Below, piece by piece: positions 15,554 through 23,743 of a stretch of 32,115 nucleotides of DNA. The number at the start of each line of letters is the position of its first letter. Position 1 is the first letter of the stretch. Made by a program: the position numbers and the translations under genes. The notes under the pieces were generated by a model, which searched no databases, was not told the DNA's origin, and saw nothing but the letters and a program-made list of their open reading frames with translations. Source of the DNA: Nanobdellota archaeon (GTDB taxonomy: Archaea > Nanobdellota > Nanobdellia > Pacearchaeales > GW2011-AR1); NCBI GenBank assembly GCA_023397215.1, contig JAEWUG010000025.1:1-32115 (forward strand). Reading direction: 5' to 3'.

Positions 15554-16141
15554 ATGAATCTTTTACCAGTTAATAGAGAAGAAGCTATTTCTTATTTAAG
15601 AGAACTAGGTAATGAGAATACTGAAATGAATCATTATATTGAAACTGAAGCAATAATGAAAAAGCTTGCAAATCACTTTTGTGAAGATGAAAATTATTGG
15701 AGAATGTTAGGATTATTACATGATATTGATTGGATATTAACAAAAAACAAAATTCAAGAACATTCATTAATTGCAGAAGAATTATTATTAAAATTAGGTT
15801 TTGAAAGTGATTTTATTTCTTTAGTTCAGAGTCATGTTTATTCAAATGAAATGATACCAAAATTTTTGGATAAAAAAAGATTAAGTAAAATAGAATTTTG
15901 TCTTGCTTCTTCAGAAACAATTACAGGTTTAATTTATGCTTATGCTTTAATGAGAAATAAAAATATTTCAACTATGGAAGTTAAAGGGTTAAAAAAGAAA
16001 TTCAAAGACAAAACATTTGCAGAAAATTGTAATAGGGAAATTATTAAAGAAATAGAAAAAACAGGAATTAGTTTAGACTCGTTTTTTCAAATAGCTATTG
16101 ATTCTTTAAGAGAGATAAAAAATGAAATTGGTTTAAATTAA
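15554..16141 (+). CDS. HD-domain hydrolase
   Basis: The 195-residue protein follows LysRS by one base. The HD features are a His in MNHYIETEAIMKKLA near 28, LGLLHDIDW near 56-64, HSLIAEELL near 75 and a further His in QSHVYSNE near 94. This pattern (first His, then HDIDW and two later His) is a widespread HD subfamily in bacteria and archaea whose substrate is not settled. Its stop overlaps the convergent zinc-ribbon gene by 4 bases. Coupling with LysRS suggests constitutive expression, not a specific function. Confidence 0.88.
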   Translation: MNLLPVNREEAISYLRELGNENTEMNHYIETEAIMKKLANHFCEDENYWRMLGLLHDIDWILTKNKIQEHSLIAEELLLKLGFESDFISLVQSHVYSNEMIPKFLDKKRLSKIEFCLASSETITGLIYAYALMRNKNISTMEVKGLKKKFKDKTFAENCNREIIKEIEKTGISLDSFFQIAIDSLREIKNEIGLN

Positions 16142-16746
16142 GATTTAAATTCTAATAAAACTTTATCTTTAATTACATTATAATTATCTACTTTTAATTT
16201 TAAAGGTATATTTTTAGTATAACAAATTTTTTTTGTATAAGCTTTAAATTCAATTCCTTTTTCAAGATTTTTTATTGAAATTTGAGATCTATCTTTAATA
16301 CCTGGAGTTTCAATCTCATAAATTATTTTATCTGATAATCTTTTAATTTTTGATAAAGCTTCTTTTTTAGGTAAACTTTGTCTTCTATTAAATTCCTCAT
16401 CAGAGATTATTTCTTCTTTTCTTATTTCTTTTTTTTGAGTTACTTTATTTACATTTGGGAGATTACTTGTTTGAATTCTAACATTAAATCCACTTCCGAT
16501 ATTTTGTGCATCTGCTAGATTTAATTCTTTTTCAAGCTGTTTCATTAAAGAATTAACCATTTTATTTAATCCAAGAGGTAATTTTATTTCGTTTGAAAAT
16601 GAATCTTTATTTACAAAATCATCTTTACCTAAAAAACCATAATTTTCTTTTGCTTTCATTTCTTTAATAGAATTTCCACAATAAGGACAATAATTAAATT
16701 TACTATCTACCTTTCTATTACAACCTTTACAAATATTTTTTCTCAT
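16138..16746 (-). CDS. Zinc-ribbon plus Hsp20/p23-like domain protein
   Basis: The 202 residues start with a zinc ribbon (Cys6, Cys9, Cys20, Cys23 in CKGC and CPYC). A polar linker with a helix (KMVNSLMKQLEKELN, about 60-80) follows. The C-terminal part (about 135-200: IIYEIETPGIKDRSQISIKN, KGIEFKAY, IPLKLKV, KVLLEFK) has the strand pattern of an Hsp20 or p23-type beta sandwich. A chaperone-like or protein-targeting role is likely. It lies 24 bases downstream of the MFS gene on the same strand. Confidence 0.75.
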   Translation of the reverse strand: MRKNICKGCNRKVDSKFNYCPYCGNSIKEMKAKENYGFLGKDDFVNKDSFSNEIKLPLGLNKMVNSLMKQLEKELNLADAQNIGSGFNVRIQTSNLPNVNKVTQKKEIRKEEIISDEEFNRRQSLPKKEALSKIKRLSDKIIYEIETPGIKDRSQISIKNLEKGIEFKAYTKKICYTKNIPLKLKVDNYNVIKDKVLLEFKS

Positions 16747-16770
16747 TTCTATAAAAAAGTTATTGCTTAT

Positions 16771-18216
16771 TTAAGTTTTATGGATTACTTTTATATTGTT
16801 ATTATTAATTTTATTTAAACTTTGATATAATTCTTTAATTGGATAAATTTCTCTTAAGATATATTTTGCTTTAAAATTAGGGACAACTCTTATTTCTTGA
16901 AGTTTATTAGAACCCCAAATAGCTATAATGAATCTTAAGAGAAATGAAATTGAAAAAATAAAGATTAATGTGGAAACAAAAGGTATTTTAACAAATGTTA
17001 ATAGACTTCCTATTAAAGAACCAATAAAAATCAAAACACCAGTTAATAAATTCAAATAAGATAAAGCATACATTCTTCTCTCGTGATTATTTGTATCATA
17101 AATATAATTTCTTGCTGCGAGTTCTAAACCTACTCCTCCAAAACCAAATAATAATCCTGGAACAATTATTGCATAAATTTTTAATAAATAAAATGATTCA
17201 TTAAAAAAAAGAGTTAATATCCAAGATAAAGGTACTAAACTAATAAAGATTGAAGAAATTTTTGTTAATGCTATATTTCCATAATTATCTGCTATTTTTC
17301 CGATTATTGGAAAAAATAATACATTAAATAAAATAATAGAAATATTTGTTAAAATAAAAAGAGTATAAGAAAATTTTAATTCATTTAAAATATAAACTAC
17401 AAAAAAAGGATTTGCAATAGCCATACTAAATTTGAATATAGCATAATAAATTGCAAAATTACCAAAAGGTGTCTTTTTAATCTCTTTTAAAAAATTTTTA
17501 AGGGATCTCTTTTCTTTTTTCTTAATTCTTATCCTTGGTTCATATTGATTTTTTAATAATTGAATTGATTTTAATCTAAATAAAAATGACATAAAGAATA
17601 AAAAACAAAAACAAAAAATAGTATATGTTGTTACTTGACCAATAATAGAACCATGCTTTGTTGAGATATCTAATAAATATGCAGAAACAATCATAGCAAT
17701 CATTCCAAAAAATTGGATTGTTCTATTTCTCTTAGAAAAGTATGTTCCTCTTTTATTTTCTGGAACAAGTGTTCCCATTAGAATAAACCAAGAACTATCC
17801 ATAATTCCAAAAAAATAATAAAATAAACCTAATATGAGTATTGTACCCCAAACAACAAAATTATATCCTAATATATAAAAAACACCCAAAGCAATTAAGA
17901 AGAACATTAAAAAATAGCTCAAAAAAGCATTTTGTATTAAAATTTTTTTATTTGAGATTTTCTTTTTATATTGTTTTTTTGATTGAATTAATTGAGAAAT
18001 TCCAGGAAGTAAATTTGTAAAGGCACTTAAAATACCAATCTGAGAAGAATTTGCACCTAATGCTAATGCAAATGGAGAAAAATAAGAAACACCTAATGCA
18101 CTTGAAACAGAAGCATAACTTCCTTCTTTAATACTTAAATCTAAACTTTGTTTAATTTTCTTTTTTATAATCGGATGTTTTTCTTTTTCAGAAGAATTTG
18201 TTACCTCTTTTTCCAT
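16771..18216 (-). CDS. Major facilitator superfamily transporter
   Basis: The 481-residue protein has about twelve membrane helices after a charged N-terminus (KEKHPIIKKKIKQSLDLS). The region SSQIGILSAFTNLLPGISQ and the loop LVPENKRGTYFSKRNR after helix 4 are typical of MFS permeases. A cytoplasmic basic loop (about 230-250, RIRIKKKEKRSLKN) separates the two halves. Substrate unknown. ATG 18216 is taken rather than the in-frame TTG two codons upstream. It sits 20 bases after the GatC-like gene. Confidence 0.9.
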   Translation of the reverse strand: MEKEVTNSSEKEKHPIIKKKIKQSLDLSIKEGSYASVSSALGVSYFSPFALALGANSSQIGILSAFTNLLPGISQLIQSKKQYKKKISNKKILIQNAFLSYFLMFFLIALGVFYILGYNFVVWGTILILGLFYYFFGIMDSSWFILMGTLVPENKRGTYFSKRNRTIQFFGMIAMIVSAYLLDISTKHGSIIGQVTTYTIFCFCFLFFMSFLFRLKSIQLLKNQYEPRIRIKKKEKRSLKNFLKEIKKTPFGNFAIYYAIFKFSMAIANPFFVVYILNELKFSYTLFILTNISIILFNVLFFPIIGKIADNYGNIALTKISSIFISLVPLSWILTLFFNESFYLLKIYAIIVPGLLFGFGGVGLELAARNYIYDTNNHERRMYALSYLNLLTGVLIFIGSLIGSLLTFVKIPFVSTLIFIFSISFLLRFIIAIWGSNKLQEIRVVPNFKAKYILREIYPIKELYQSLNKINNNNIKVIHKT

Positions 18217-18236
18217 TTTCAATTAAAAATAATAAT

Positions 18237-18503
18237 TTAATTCCAGTTTGCTTTTTCAGCTTTTATAAAATTTTCCTCCACAAAGGGAGCATTTAATAAA
18301 CTAATTTCTTTAAAATCTAAATCTGTTTTCCAAGGTTTACCCTCTTCTCTAAAGCCTTCTGGATTTAATTTCGAACTAAAGTGTCTTTCTTCATTATTTA
18401 TCTTTTCAAGTTTTTTAGAAAAATTATTAAGTAATTCTTTTGTTTGAATTGAAATTTTTTCTTTTTCTTCATCACTTACCTTATGCCAAAATTGTTCTTT
18501 CAT
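18237..18503 (-). CDS. GatC-like small protein
   Basis: The 88-residue soluble protein has an N-terminal helical part (FWHKVSDEEKEKISIQTKELLNNFSKKLEKI) and an extended C-terminal tail (LLNAPFVEENFIKAEKANW). This order, helical hairpin followed by a tail containing NAP and an aromatic end, resembles GatC of the Asp/Glu-tRNA amidotransferase and archaeal proteins related to it. The match is by pattern only and the usual LREDE segment is replaced by FREEGKPWKTD. No GatA or GatB is in the window. Confidence 0.5.
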   Translation of the reverse strand: MKEQFWHKVSDEEKEKISIQTKELLNNFSKKLEKINNEERHFSSKLNPEGFREEGKPWKTDLDFKEISLLNAPFVEENFIKAEKANWN

Positions 18504-18542
18504 TAGAATATAATTAGTTTGGATTTTATAAGCTTATCCAAA

Positions 18543-18824
18543 TTAACAAATAGTAAATAATTTATCGTCATGTACATCAAAGATTTTTAGTCTAACACCT
18601 GAATCAATCCAACCATGAGAATAATTTAATGCAGCAAAACAATTTACATAGTCTTTTTTATTTAAGAAGTGTTTTGCATCATAAAGATAATTTGTAACCA
18701 TTTCAATAATTTCTTTTGCTTGATTTTCTTTACCTTTAATTATATTTTTTTTTATTTCAATTAAAGCTTTATTTGTTAAATTAAAATATTTCTCAATTTT
18801 TTCAAGAGTAATTATATTATCCAT
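18543..18824 (-). CDS. DUF357 family protein
   Basis: The 93-residue all-helical protein matches DUF357, an archaeal family of unknown role. Landmarks are KYFNLTNKALIEIK, IIEMVTNYLYDAKHFLNKKDYVNCFAALNYSHGWIDSGVRL and FDVHDDKLFTI at the end. The central Y-x-x-DA-x-x-F and AxxYxHGWxD patterns are the hallmark. It lies between the pilin-like gene and the GatC-like gene on the same strand, with gaps of about 40 bases. Confidence 0.85.
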   Translation of the reverse strand: MDNIITLEKIEKYFNLTNKALIEIKKNIIKGKENQAKEIIEMVTNYLYDAKHFLNKKDYVNCFAALNYSHGWIDSGVRLKIFDVHDDKLFTIC

Positions 18825-18862
18825 AATAAGTTTTAAGAAATAAAGTATTTAAGATTTTAGAA

Positions 18863-19408
18863 TTAAGGAACTACTGAAATATACATAGTTCCAATACCAT
18901 AATTCTGGCTATTTTGTTTTACTTCTACTCTTAATAAAAAAGTACATAAATAAGCTGTTTCAGGAACTTGTAATAATATTTTTTGGCTAAATGATTCTCC
19001 AACAGGAATTGGAATATCTGTTCCAGATTTAGCAATTATCCAACTTTCAATTTCTTGAGGTGAAACTTCACAATTACCAGGATCTTGAACTTTAACATCA
19101 TATGAAAAAATTGCGTTTTGTCCTTGAGAACCTGTAATTAAATTTTTAATTCCAAATGCAAATCCTCCTGTTTGTCCTATTTGAACTGATGTTTCTCCTG
19201 TTGTTGGATATATTACAACTTTTGTATCATCTCCAAATAATTTTGAAATTTGGTCCATCACCTGAGCATCTGTTGCATCTACAACATTCATACCACTTCC
19301 AAAAATATTTCGGACTAAGACAATTCCTAAAATTAACATACTCATTGCTAAGACAATTACTACAATTGTACCAATACTCATTTCCATTGCAGCTTTTTTA
19401 TTTTTCAT
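18863..19408 (-). CDS. Type IV pilin-like secreted protein
   Basis: The 181 residues begin MKNKKAAMEMSIGTIVVIVLAMSML, a short basic leader, a Glu at position 9, then one hydrophobic helix (about 11-33), like archaeal class III signal peptides. Cleavage after Lys4 would put Glu at +5, the usual site. The rest is a beta-rich external domain with two Cys (about 118 and 163) that could form a disulfide. DPANN genomes often carry this class of gene; assembly into a pilus is not shown. Its start overlaps the small membrane gene by 4 bases. Confidence 0.78.
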   Translation of the reverse strand: MKNKKAAMEMSIGTIVVIVLAMSMLILGIVLVRNIFGSGMNVVDATDAQVMDQISKLFGDDTKVVIYPTTGETSVQIGQTGGFAFGIKNLITGSQGQNAIFSYDVKVQDPGNCEVSPQEIESWIIAKSGTDIPIPVGESFSQKILLQVPETAYLCTFLLRVEVKQNSQNYGIGTMYISVVP

Positions 19409-19626
19409 TTTTTCTTTTTTTGAGATTTATTTAAAAAATTTTTATAAACAGGGTAAATCCCAAATATTATCGCTAAGAATAAAAATATCCAAAAATATTT
19501 TGTTAATGAGAAAATTAAACGAGGAAAATTATAAATTAAGATTCCTACTAAAAAAATAGTAGCACAAATTAAAGATAATTTAAATAAACTAATATCTAAT
19601 AAATCTAAGTTATACCTCTGTTTCAT
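19405..19626 (-). CDS. Small two-helix membrane protein paired with the pilin-like gene
   Basis: The 73-residue protein has helices at about 17-35 and 40-58 and ends in a Lys-rich tail (KNFLNKSQKKKK). The N-terminus LLDISLFKLSLICATIFLVG recurs in small proteins of related archaea, from memory. Its stop overlaps the ATG of the pilin-like gene by 4 bases, so translation is coupled. A role in pilin secretion or assembly is suggested by position alone. Confidence 0.7.
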   Translation of the reverse strand: MKQRYNLDLLDISLFKLSLICATIFLVGILIYNFPRLIFSLTKYFWIFLFLAIIFGIYPVYKNFLNKSQKKKK

Positions 19627-19696
19627 AATCTAAATAGAATTAATTAATTTATAAATATTTGCAAAAATACTTAAATTAAATGATTCATAAAAGATA

Positions 19697-20440
19697 ATGA
19701 TTAATGAAATTGTTTTAGCTATAATTCAATCATTTAGTGAATTTTTACCAATATCTAGTTCAGGGCACTTAGCATTATATTCAAAAATATTTACAACACC
19801 TAATTTATTTTATTTTACTGTACTTCATTTAGCTAGTTTATTTGCAGTTTTATTTTTTTTAAAAGACGAAATAAAGACATTATTAACATTTAATAAAGAA
19901 TCAAAAAAAATGTGGATTTATTTAATTGTAGCAACAATTCCAGCTGCAATGATTGGTTTTTTGTTTAATGATTTTGTAGAAGAAACTTTTAATTCATTTT
20001 TATTTTTAGGCATTGCTTTTTTATTAACTGGATTTATATTATTTTCAACAAAGTTTTTTAAAAATAAAAATAGGGAATTAACTCTTAAGTCTTCATTAAA
20101 AATAGGTTTAATGCAAATGTTTGCTTTATTTCCAGGAATTAGTAGAAGTGGTATAACAATATCAACTGGATTATTTCAAGGATTAAATAAAGAAAAAATT
20201 GCTAAGTTCTCATTTTTACTTTTTATTCCCTTAAGTTTAGGAGCTTTTTTATTAGAATTAATAAAATTAGAAAATTATTTCTTTGATTTTTCTTTAATAA
20301 TAGGATTTTTAATTTGTTTTAGTTTAAGTTTCTTTTTCTTAAATCTATTAGTTAAAATAATAAAAGCAAATAAGTTTTGGATATTTAGTTTTTATTGTTG
20401 GTTTATGGGTATTATTAGTTTTATTTTACATTTTTTTTAA
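19697..20440 (+). CDS. uppP: Undecaprenyl-diphosphatase (UppP/BacA family)
   Basis: The membrane enzyme dephosphorylates polyprenyl diphosphate to recycle the lipid carrier for surface glycans. The 247 residues show SEFLPISSSGHLALYS near the N-terminus and LFPGISRSGITISTGL near 145-160, the two active-site segments, with about eight membrane helices. In archaea the substrate may be another polyprenyl chain. Its 3' end overlaps the convergent thymidine kinase gene by 20 bases. Confidence 0.95.
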   Translation: MINEIVLAIIQSFSEFLPISSSGHLALYSKIFTTPNLFYFTVLHLASLFAVLFFLKDEIKTLLTFNKESKKMWIYLIVATIPAAMIGFLFNDFVEETFNSFLFLGIAFLLTGFILFSTKFFKNKNRELTLKSSLKIGLMQMFALFPGISRSGITISTGLFQGLNKEKIAKFSFLLFIPLSLGAFLLELIKLENYFFDFSLIIGFLICFSLSFFFLNLLVKIIKANKFWIFSFYCWFMGIISFILHFF

Positions 20441-21146
20441 AGATATAATCTTTTGTTTGTTTTTGAGTTAAAATTTCTCCATTATAATTTCTAAATGTAT
20501 TATTTTTTAATGGTCTAATAAAATGTTTATCACAAAGTGCTAAATATCTATTTGTCCCCCCAATAACAACAGTTGGCTCTGAATATAATGATAAAGTTCC
20601 ATCTGAATTAAATCTTTGATTATAATAAGCAGAATCACAATTGTATTTTTCTCCATTTATAGGATATTTACAAATTGGCCAAAATTGTTTTATTTTTGTA
20701 CTAATACCCATTAAATCACCAATACTATATTTTTCTGAATCAAATTCCTTACCTTTAATACTTCTTAATGGAAAAGAATTCCCTCTATAATCTGTTTGTA
20801 ATCCTGTTGCAATAATTCTCTTTTGACTTTTATTCTCTAAAATAAAATCATAAATGTTTTCATCAAAAAATTGTATTTCATCTATAATAATTATTTCAGT
20901 ATCTTTATCTAATTTTTTTATTAAACCTCCTAAATTTGGTACTGATATAGCAGGATATTTTAGTTGTTCATTATTTGCTGTAATAAAAGAGTCATCATAT
21001 CTATTATCCCAATTAATTTTGAATGCTTGTACTTTTCTATTTGCTATTTGCGCACGTTGAGCATCTAAAATTGCTTGAGCAGTTTTTCCACCAAACATAC
21101 TTCCTGCATAAAGAATAAAACCATTATTAAATTCTTCAGTAGGCAT
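20421..21146 (-). CDS. tdk: Thymidine kinase (TK1 type)
   Basis: The enzyme phosphorylates thymidine to dTMP. In 241 residues the P-loop is AGSMFGGKT (14-22), the Walker B/catalytic segment is IIIIDEIQFF (Asp89, Glu90) and the lasso region is IATGLQTDYRGNSF, where family members usually have GLD-x-DFRG. Cys residues in WPICKYPINGEKYNCDSAYYNQR fit the zinc site but with a longer than usual Cys-x-Cys spacing, and the last ligands (a Cys in YLALCDKHF) are present. Together with dUTPase it points to thymidylate salvage. Confidence 0.92.
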   Translation of the reverse strand: MPTEEFNNGFILYAGSMFGGKTAQAILDAQRAQIANRKVQAFKINWDNRYDDSFITANNEQLKYPAISVPNLGGLIKKLDKDTEIIIIDEIQFFDENIYDFILENKSQKRIIATGLQTDYRGNSFPLRSIKGKEFDSEKYSIGDLMGISTKIKQFWPICKYPINGEKYNCDSAYYNQRFNSDGTLSLYSEPTVVIGGTNRYLALCDKHFIRPLKNNTFRNYNGEILTQKQTKDYIFKKNVK

Positions 21147-21185
21147 ATTAAAAAAATTGAATTATGGTTTAAATAAATTATTATA

Positions 21186-21686
21186 TTACTTTAATTTTTT
21201 ATAACTTATCCAAATTAAAACTATTAATGTTAAGCCTAGCATTATTGCTCGGAGTAAGTTAGATAAATCACTCCAATATCTTATTGTTCCATAAATAATT
21301 AAAATTATTCCTCCGCCAAAAAGACCTGTTGAAACTGTATTTGCTAAGAATAAAAAAGAAATAAAAAGAACAAGAACTCCTAAAGAAAGATTAATCACAA
21401 AAAGATTTTTCTCATAAGTTTCTTTTTTCTCATTATAATCTTCTCTACAATAATAGTCTACATCACAATAACCATTTCCTTTTTCATATTCTTGCCAGAA
21501 ACCATTTTGTTCTTCACAAACTTTTGAATCATTAATAAATTTAGATATTTCATTTTTACAAAAATCTTGATATTTGGGAGCAGGATAAAATGTTTGTATT
21601 AAATAAACTACAAAAAAAACAGTTACTAATGCTATTGCTATTCCTAAAATAAATTTTTTTGGTGAATTATCAACTTCTTTTTTCAT
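21186..21686 (-). CDS. Membrane protein with a Cys-rich external loop
   Basis: The 166-residue protein has one N-terminal helix (about 11-32), a hydrophilic loop (33-90) and three more helices (about 93-115, 120-138 and 143-160). The loop holds four or five Cys (FCKNEIS, KVCEEQNGFW, GYCDVDYYCRED), likely disulfide-bonded outside the cell. I recognise no family with a named role. Its start overlaps the stop of the U32 gene by 4 bases, so the two are co-translated. Confidence 0.72.
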   Translation of the reverse strand: MKKEVDNSPKKFILGIAIALVTVFFVVYLIQTFYPAPKYQDFCKNEISKFINDSKVCEEQNGFWQEYEKGNGYCDVDYYCREDYNEKKETYEKNLFVINLSLGVLVLFISFLFLANTVSTGLFGGGIILIIYGTIRYWSDLSNLLRAIMLGLTLIVLIWISYKKLK

Positions 21687-22864
21687 TTTTTACATATTAA
21701 GTAAACCTTATCTCCTTTAAAACATTTTGGTAACTTAATTCCAATTTCTTGTCCTTTTTTTGCTTGTTTTATTTCTTTATTATTTACTTGCATACTTTTT
21801 ACTTTTAATCTTTGAATAGATTGTTTATCAGACAAGATATATATTTCATCATTTAATTTTAAATTTCCATAATGTAATTTTAATGAAGCTGCCAAAGACT
21901 TTGGCCAATATTTTTCAATAGTTCCAATATATTCTTTGTATTCTGTTTGTTCGCCGTTATTAGAATAAGAAAAATCGTCATTTGTAGGCATTTTAATGTA
22001 AAAGCCACTTGAAAAGCCTCTGTTATAAACTTTATTTAATTCATTTAATAATTCATTTATTTCTTTATTTGTTAATTTTTTGTCTAATGCTTGTCTATAA
22101 ACTTTTGTTACTGTATAAACATATTCTGGAGATTTATTTCTTCCTTCTATTTTAAAAGAAGTAATTCCTGCTTGTTTCATTTTTTCAACAAAAGGCAGAG
22201 TGCATAAATCTTTTGCTGACATTACTTTATTATTTTGTAATTTTAATTGATTATTTGAATCATCAGTTATTGTCCATTCTCTTCTACAAGGATGAGAACA
22301 CTGTCCTCTATTTGCAGATAAGTTCTGTAAAAATTGAGAAGTAAAACATCTTCCTGAAACTGCAACACACATTGCTCCATGACAAAAACATTCGCATTCA
22401 ATAACTTTTGAGATTTTTTTAATTTGTTTTAAATTTAATTCTCTTGCTAAAACAACTCTTTTTGCACCTAATTTTTTATAGAATTCTGCACTTTGTGAAT
22501 TTGAAATTGATGCTTGTGTTGAAATGTGAAAAGGTACTTTGTATTTATTACATAATTGAATTATTGAATTATCCCAACAAATGATTGCATCAATAAAAGA
22601 TTTAGCTTTTTTTATAATGTTTTCAATTTTATTTAATTCTGAATCATAAATGATTGTATTTAATGTTAAATACATTTTCACTTTTTTATTAGGCAAAGAA
22701 CAGATTTTTTTTATTTTAGGCAAGTCTGAAATAGTAAAGTTTTTTGCACCTTCTCTCATATTAAAACCAGAAATTCCAAAATAAACAGCATCACAACCTG
22801 CTTTTATTGCTGAATGCAACATTGAGAAGTTTCCTGCAGGAGATAATAATTCATATTTAACCAT
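21683..22864 (-). CDS. U32 family protein (TrhP/RlhA-like, probable tRNA/rRNA hydroxylation)
   Basis: Called peptidase U32, but characterised bacterial members (TrhP, RlhA) are needed for hydroxylation of tRNA or rRNA bases. The 393 residues show ELLSPAGNFSMLHSAIKAGCDAVYFG at the start, and the Cys cluster CFCHGAMCVAVSGRCF with NRGQCSHPCRREW (about 160-195), which fits the iron-sulfur site. A C-terminal beta-barrel begins near 310 (YIGTIEKYWPKS). Bacterial TrhP uses prephenate; whether this one does is unknown. The tRNA modification setting suits the neighbourhood. Confidence 0.88.
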   Translation of the reverse strand: MVKYELLSPAGNFSMLHSAIKAGCDAVYFGISGFNMREGAKNFTISDLPKIKKICSLPNKKVKMYLTLNTIIYDSELNKIENIIKKAKSFIDAIICWDNSIIQLCNKYKVPFHISTQASISNSQSAEFYKKLGAKRVVLARELNLKQIKKISKVIECECFCHGAMCVAVSGRCFTSQFLQNLSANRGQCSHPCRREWTITDDSNNQLKLQNNKVMSAKDLCTLPFVEKMKQAGITSFKIEGRNKSPEYVYTVTKVYRQALDKKLTNKEINELLNELNKVYNRGFSSGFYIKMPTNDDFSYSNNGEQTEYKEYIGTIEKYWPKSLAASLKLHYGNLKLNDEIYILSDKQSIQRLKVKSMQVNNKEIKQAKKGQEIGIKLPKCFKGDKVYLICKK

Positions 22865-22980
22865 ATTTTTTAAACAATAAATTTATTAATAAATTAATGG
22901 GTATTAAATCTTGAATATGTCCTAATTATGTAGTGACAAAAGATATAAAACTTTATAAATTAAATAAAACTTAAATTAAT

Positions 22981-23211
22981 ATGAAAAAAACTCCTTTAGA
23001 AGTTGAAAGAAATGTATCTGCTAGTTTTGGTTATGTAAAAAAAGATATTTTAATGTTAAATGATTCCTTTTCTAGTTTATATGATAAATTTCAACAATTA
23101 GTAAGTCAACAAAATAAAATTTTAGATGAAATTAAAAAAATAAAAGATGAAGTTAGTGGATTAAAAAAACCTGTTAAAACAACAAAAAAAGCTACAAATA
23201 AAAAAGCTTAG
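22981..23211 (+). CDS. Small coiled-coil protein with a Lys/Thr-rich tail
   Basis: The 76-residue protein has a helical middle (about 20-60: LNDSFSSLYDKFQQLV, QNKILDEIKKIKDEV) and a basic tail (KKPVKTTKKATNKKA) similar in tone to histone tails and to the 19-residue peptide at 4561. A TATA-like ctttataaatt at 22951-22961 precedes the ATG by about 25 bases, so the message is probably leaderless. No family recognised; nucleic-acid binding by the tail is a guess. Confidence 0.72.
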   Translation: MKKTPLEVERNVSASFGYVKKDILMLNDSFSSLYDKFQQLVSQQNKILDEIKKIKDEVSGLKKPVKTTKKATNKKA

Positions 23212-23272
23212 AAAATTTCTTAAAATAATTTAAATTAAAAATAAATTTCTTCTTATTTTATAAAAAATAAAA

Positions 23273-23353
23273 CGCCTACACCAGGAATCGAACCTGGGAG
23301 CCCCGAAGGGCCCGGATTAGCAGTCCGGTGCAATACCATTATGCGATGTAGGC
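23273..23353 (-). tRNA. tRNA-Ser (anticodon GCT)
   Basis: Read on the minus strand, the acceptor GCCTACA pairs with TGTAGGC. The anticodon stem CCGGA/TCCGG encloses loop CTGCTAA (anticodon GCT, Ser codons AGC/AGT). The long variable arm GCCC-TTCG-GGGC marks a class II tRNA, and the T arm is CCAGG-TTCGATT-CCTGG. The discriminator is G, and CCA is not encoded. A TATA-like gacttataaac about 30 bases upstream (plus 23381-23391) is divergent from the SRP RNA promoter. Confidence 0.95.
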
Positions 23354-23406
23354 AATAATTATGAATATCAAAAATTGTTTATAAGTCTTTTCACAAAATC
23401 AATAGT

Positions 23407-23416
23407 TTTATAAAAT
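23407..23416 (+). promoter_or_regulatory. TATA box of the SRP RNA gene
   Basis: The sequence tttataaaat lies 19-28 bases before the first paired base of SRP RNA helix 1 at 23435, the standard archaeal spacing. The tRNA-Ser TATA lies about 20 bases away in the opposite direction, so the two stable-RNA genes share one intergenic promoter region. Confidence 0.55.
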
Positions 23417-23434
23417 TTCATTTAGTTATATATT

Positions 23435-23701
23435 TGCAGACTAAGTTTTGCATGCTAGCCCCATGCAACTTGCACAACTGGGCTTTATGGTGAACTGAAT
23501 AGGTAAGGCGTGAGAGGAAGTTATTAATATTGACCTAAATAATGTTGATACTTTGTCCTTCTTGATCTTGCCTTAATTAAGCGGGTCAGGCCTTGATTGG
23601 AGCAGCCCTAAGTTAAGTGTTTAGGTGCTTGAAGGGTCGCAAAGAGTAGTTATTTTTGTTAATCTCTTAATAATGAAATCAAGCAAATTACTTTGTCTGC
23701 A
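23435..23701 (+). ncRNA. Signal recognition particle 7S RNA
   Basis: The RNA scaffolds SRP19/SRP54 for co-translational targeting. The ends pair as archaeal helix 1 (TGCAGAC at 23435-23441 with GTCTGCA at 23695-23701). The Alu part has a 7-base stem (23448-23454 with 23462-23468) whose loop AGCCC (23457-23461) can kiss GGGCT (23480-23484). Helix 8 carries the conserved asymmetric-loop sequences GGTCAGG (23584-23590) and AGCAGCC (23601-23607). The apical loop between them is CC-TTGATT-GG, not the usual GNRR tetraloop. An oligo-T stretch at about 23713-23718 ends the gene. Confidence 0.9.
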
Positions 23702-23743
23702 CTTAATAATTAACTTTTTATAATCTTTTTTAATTTAGAATAT

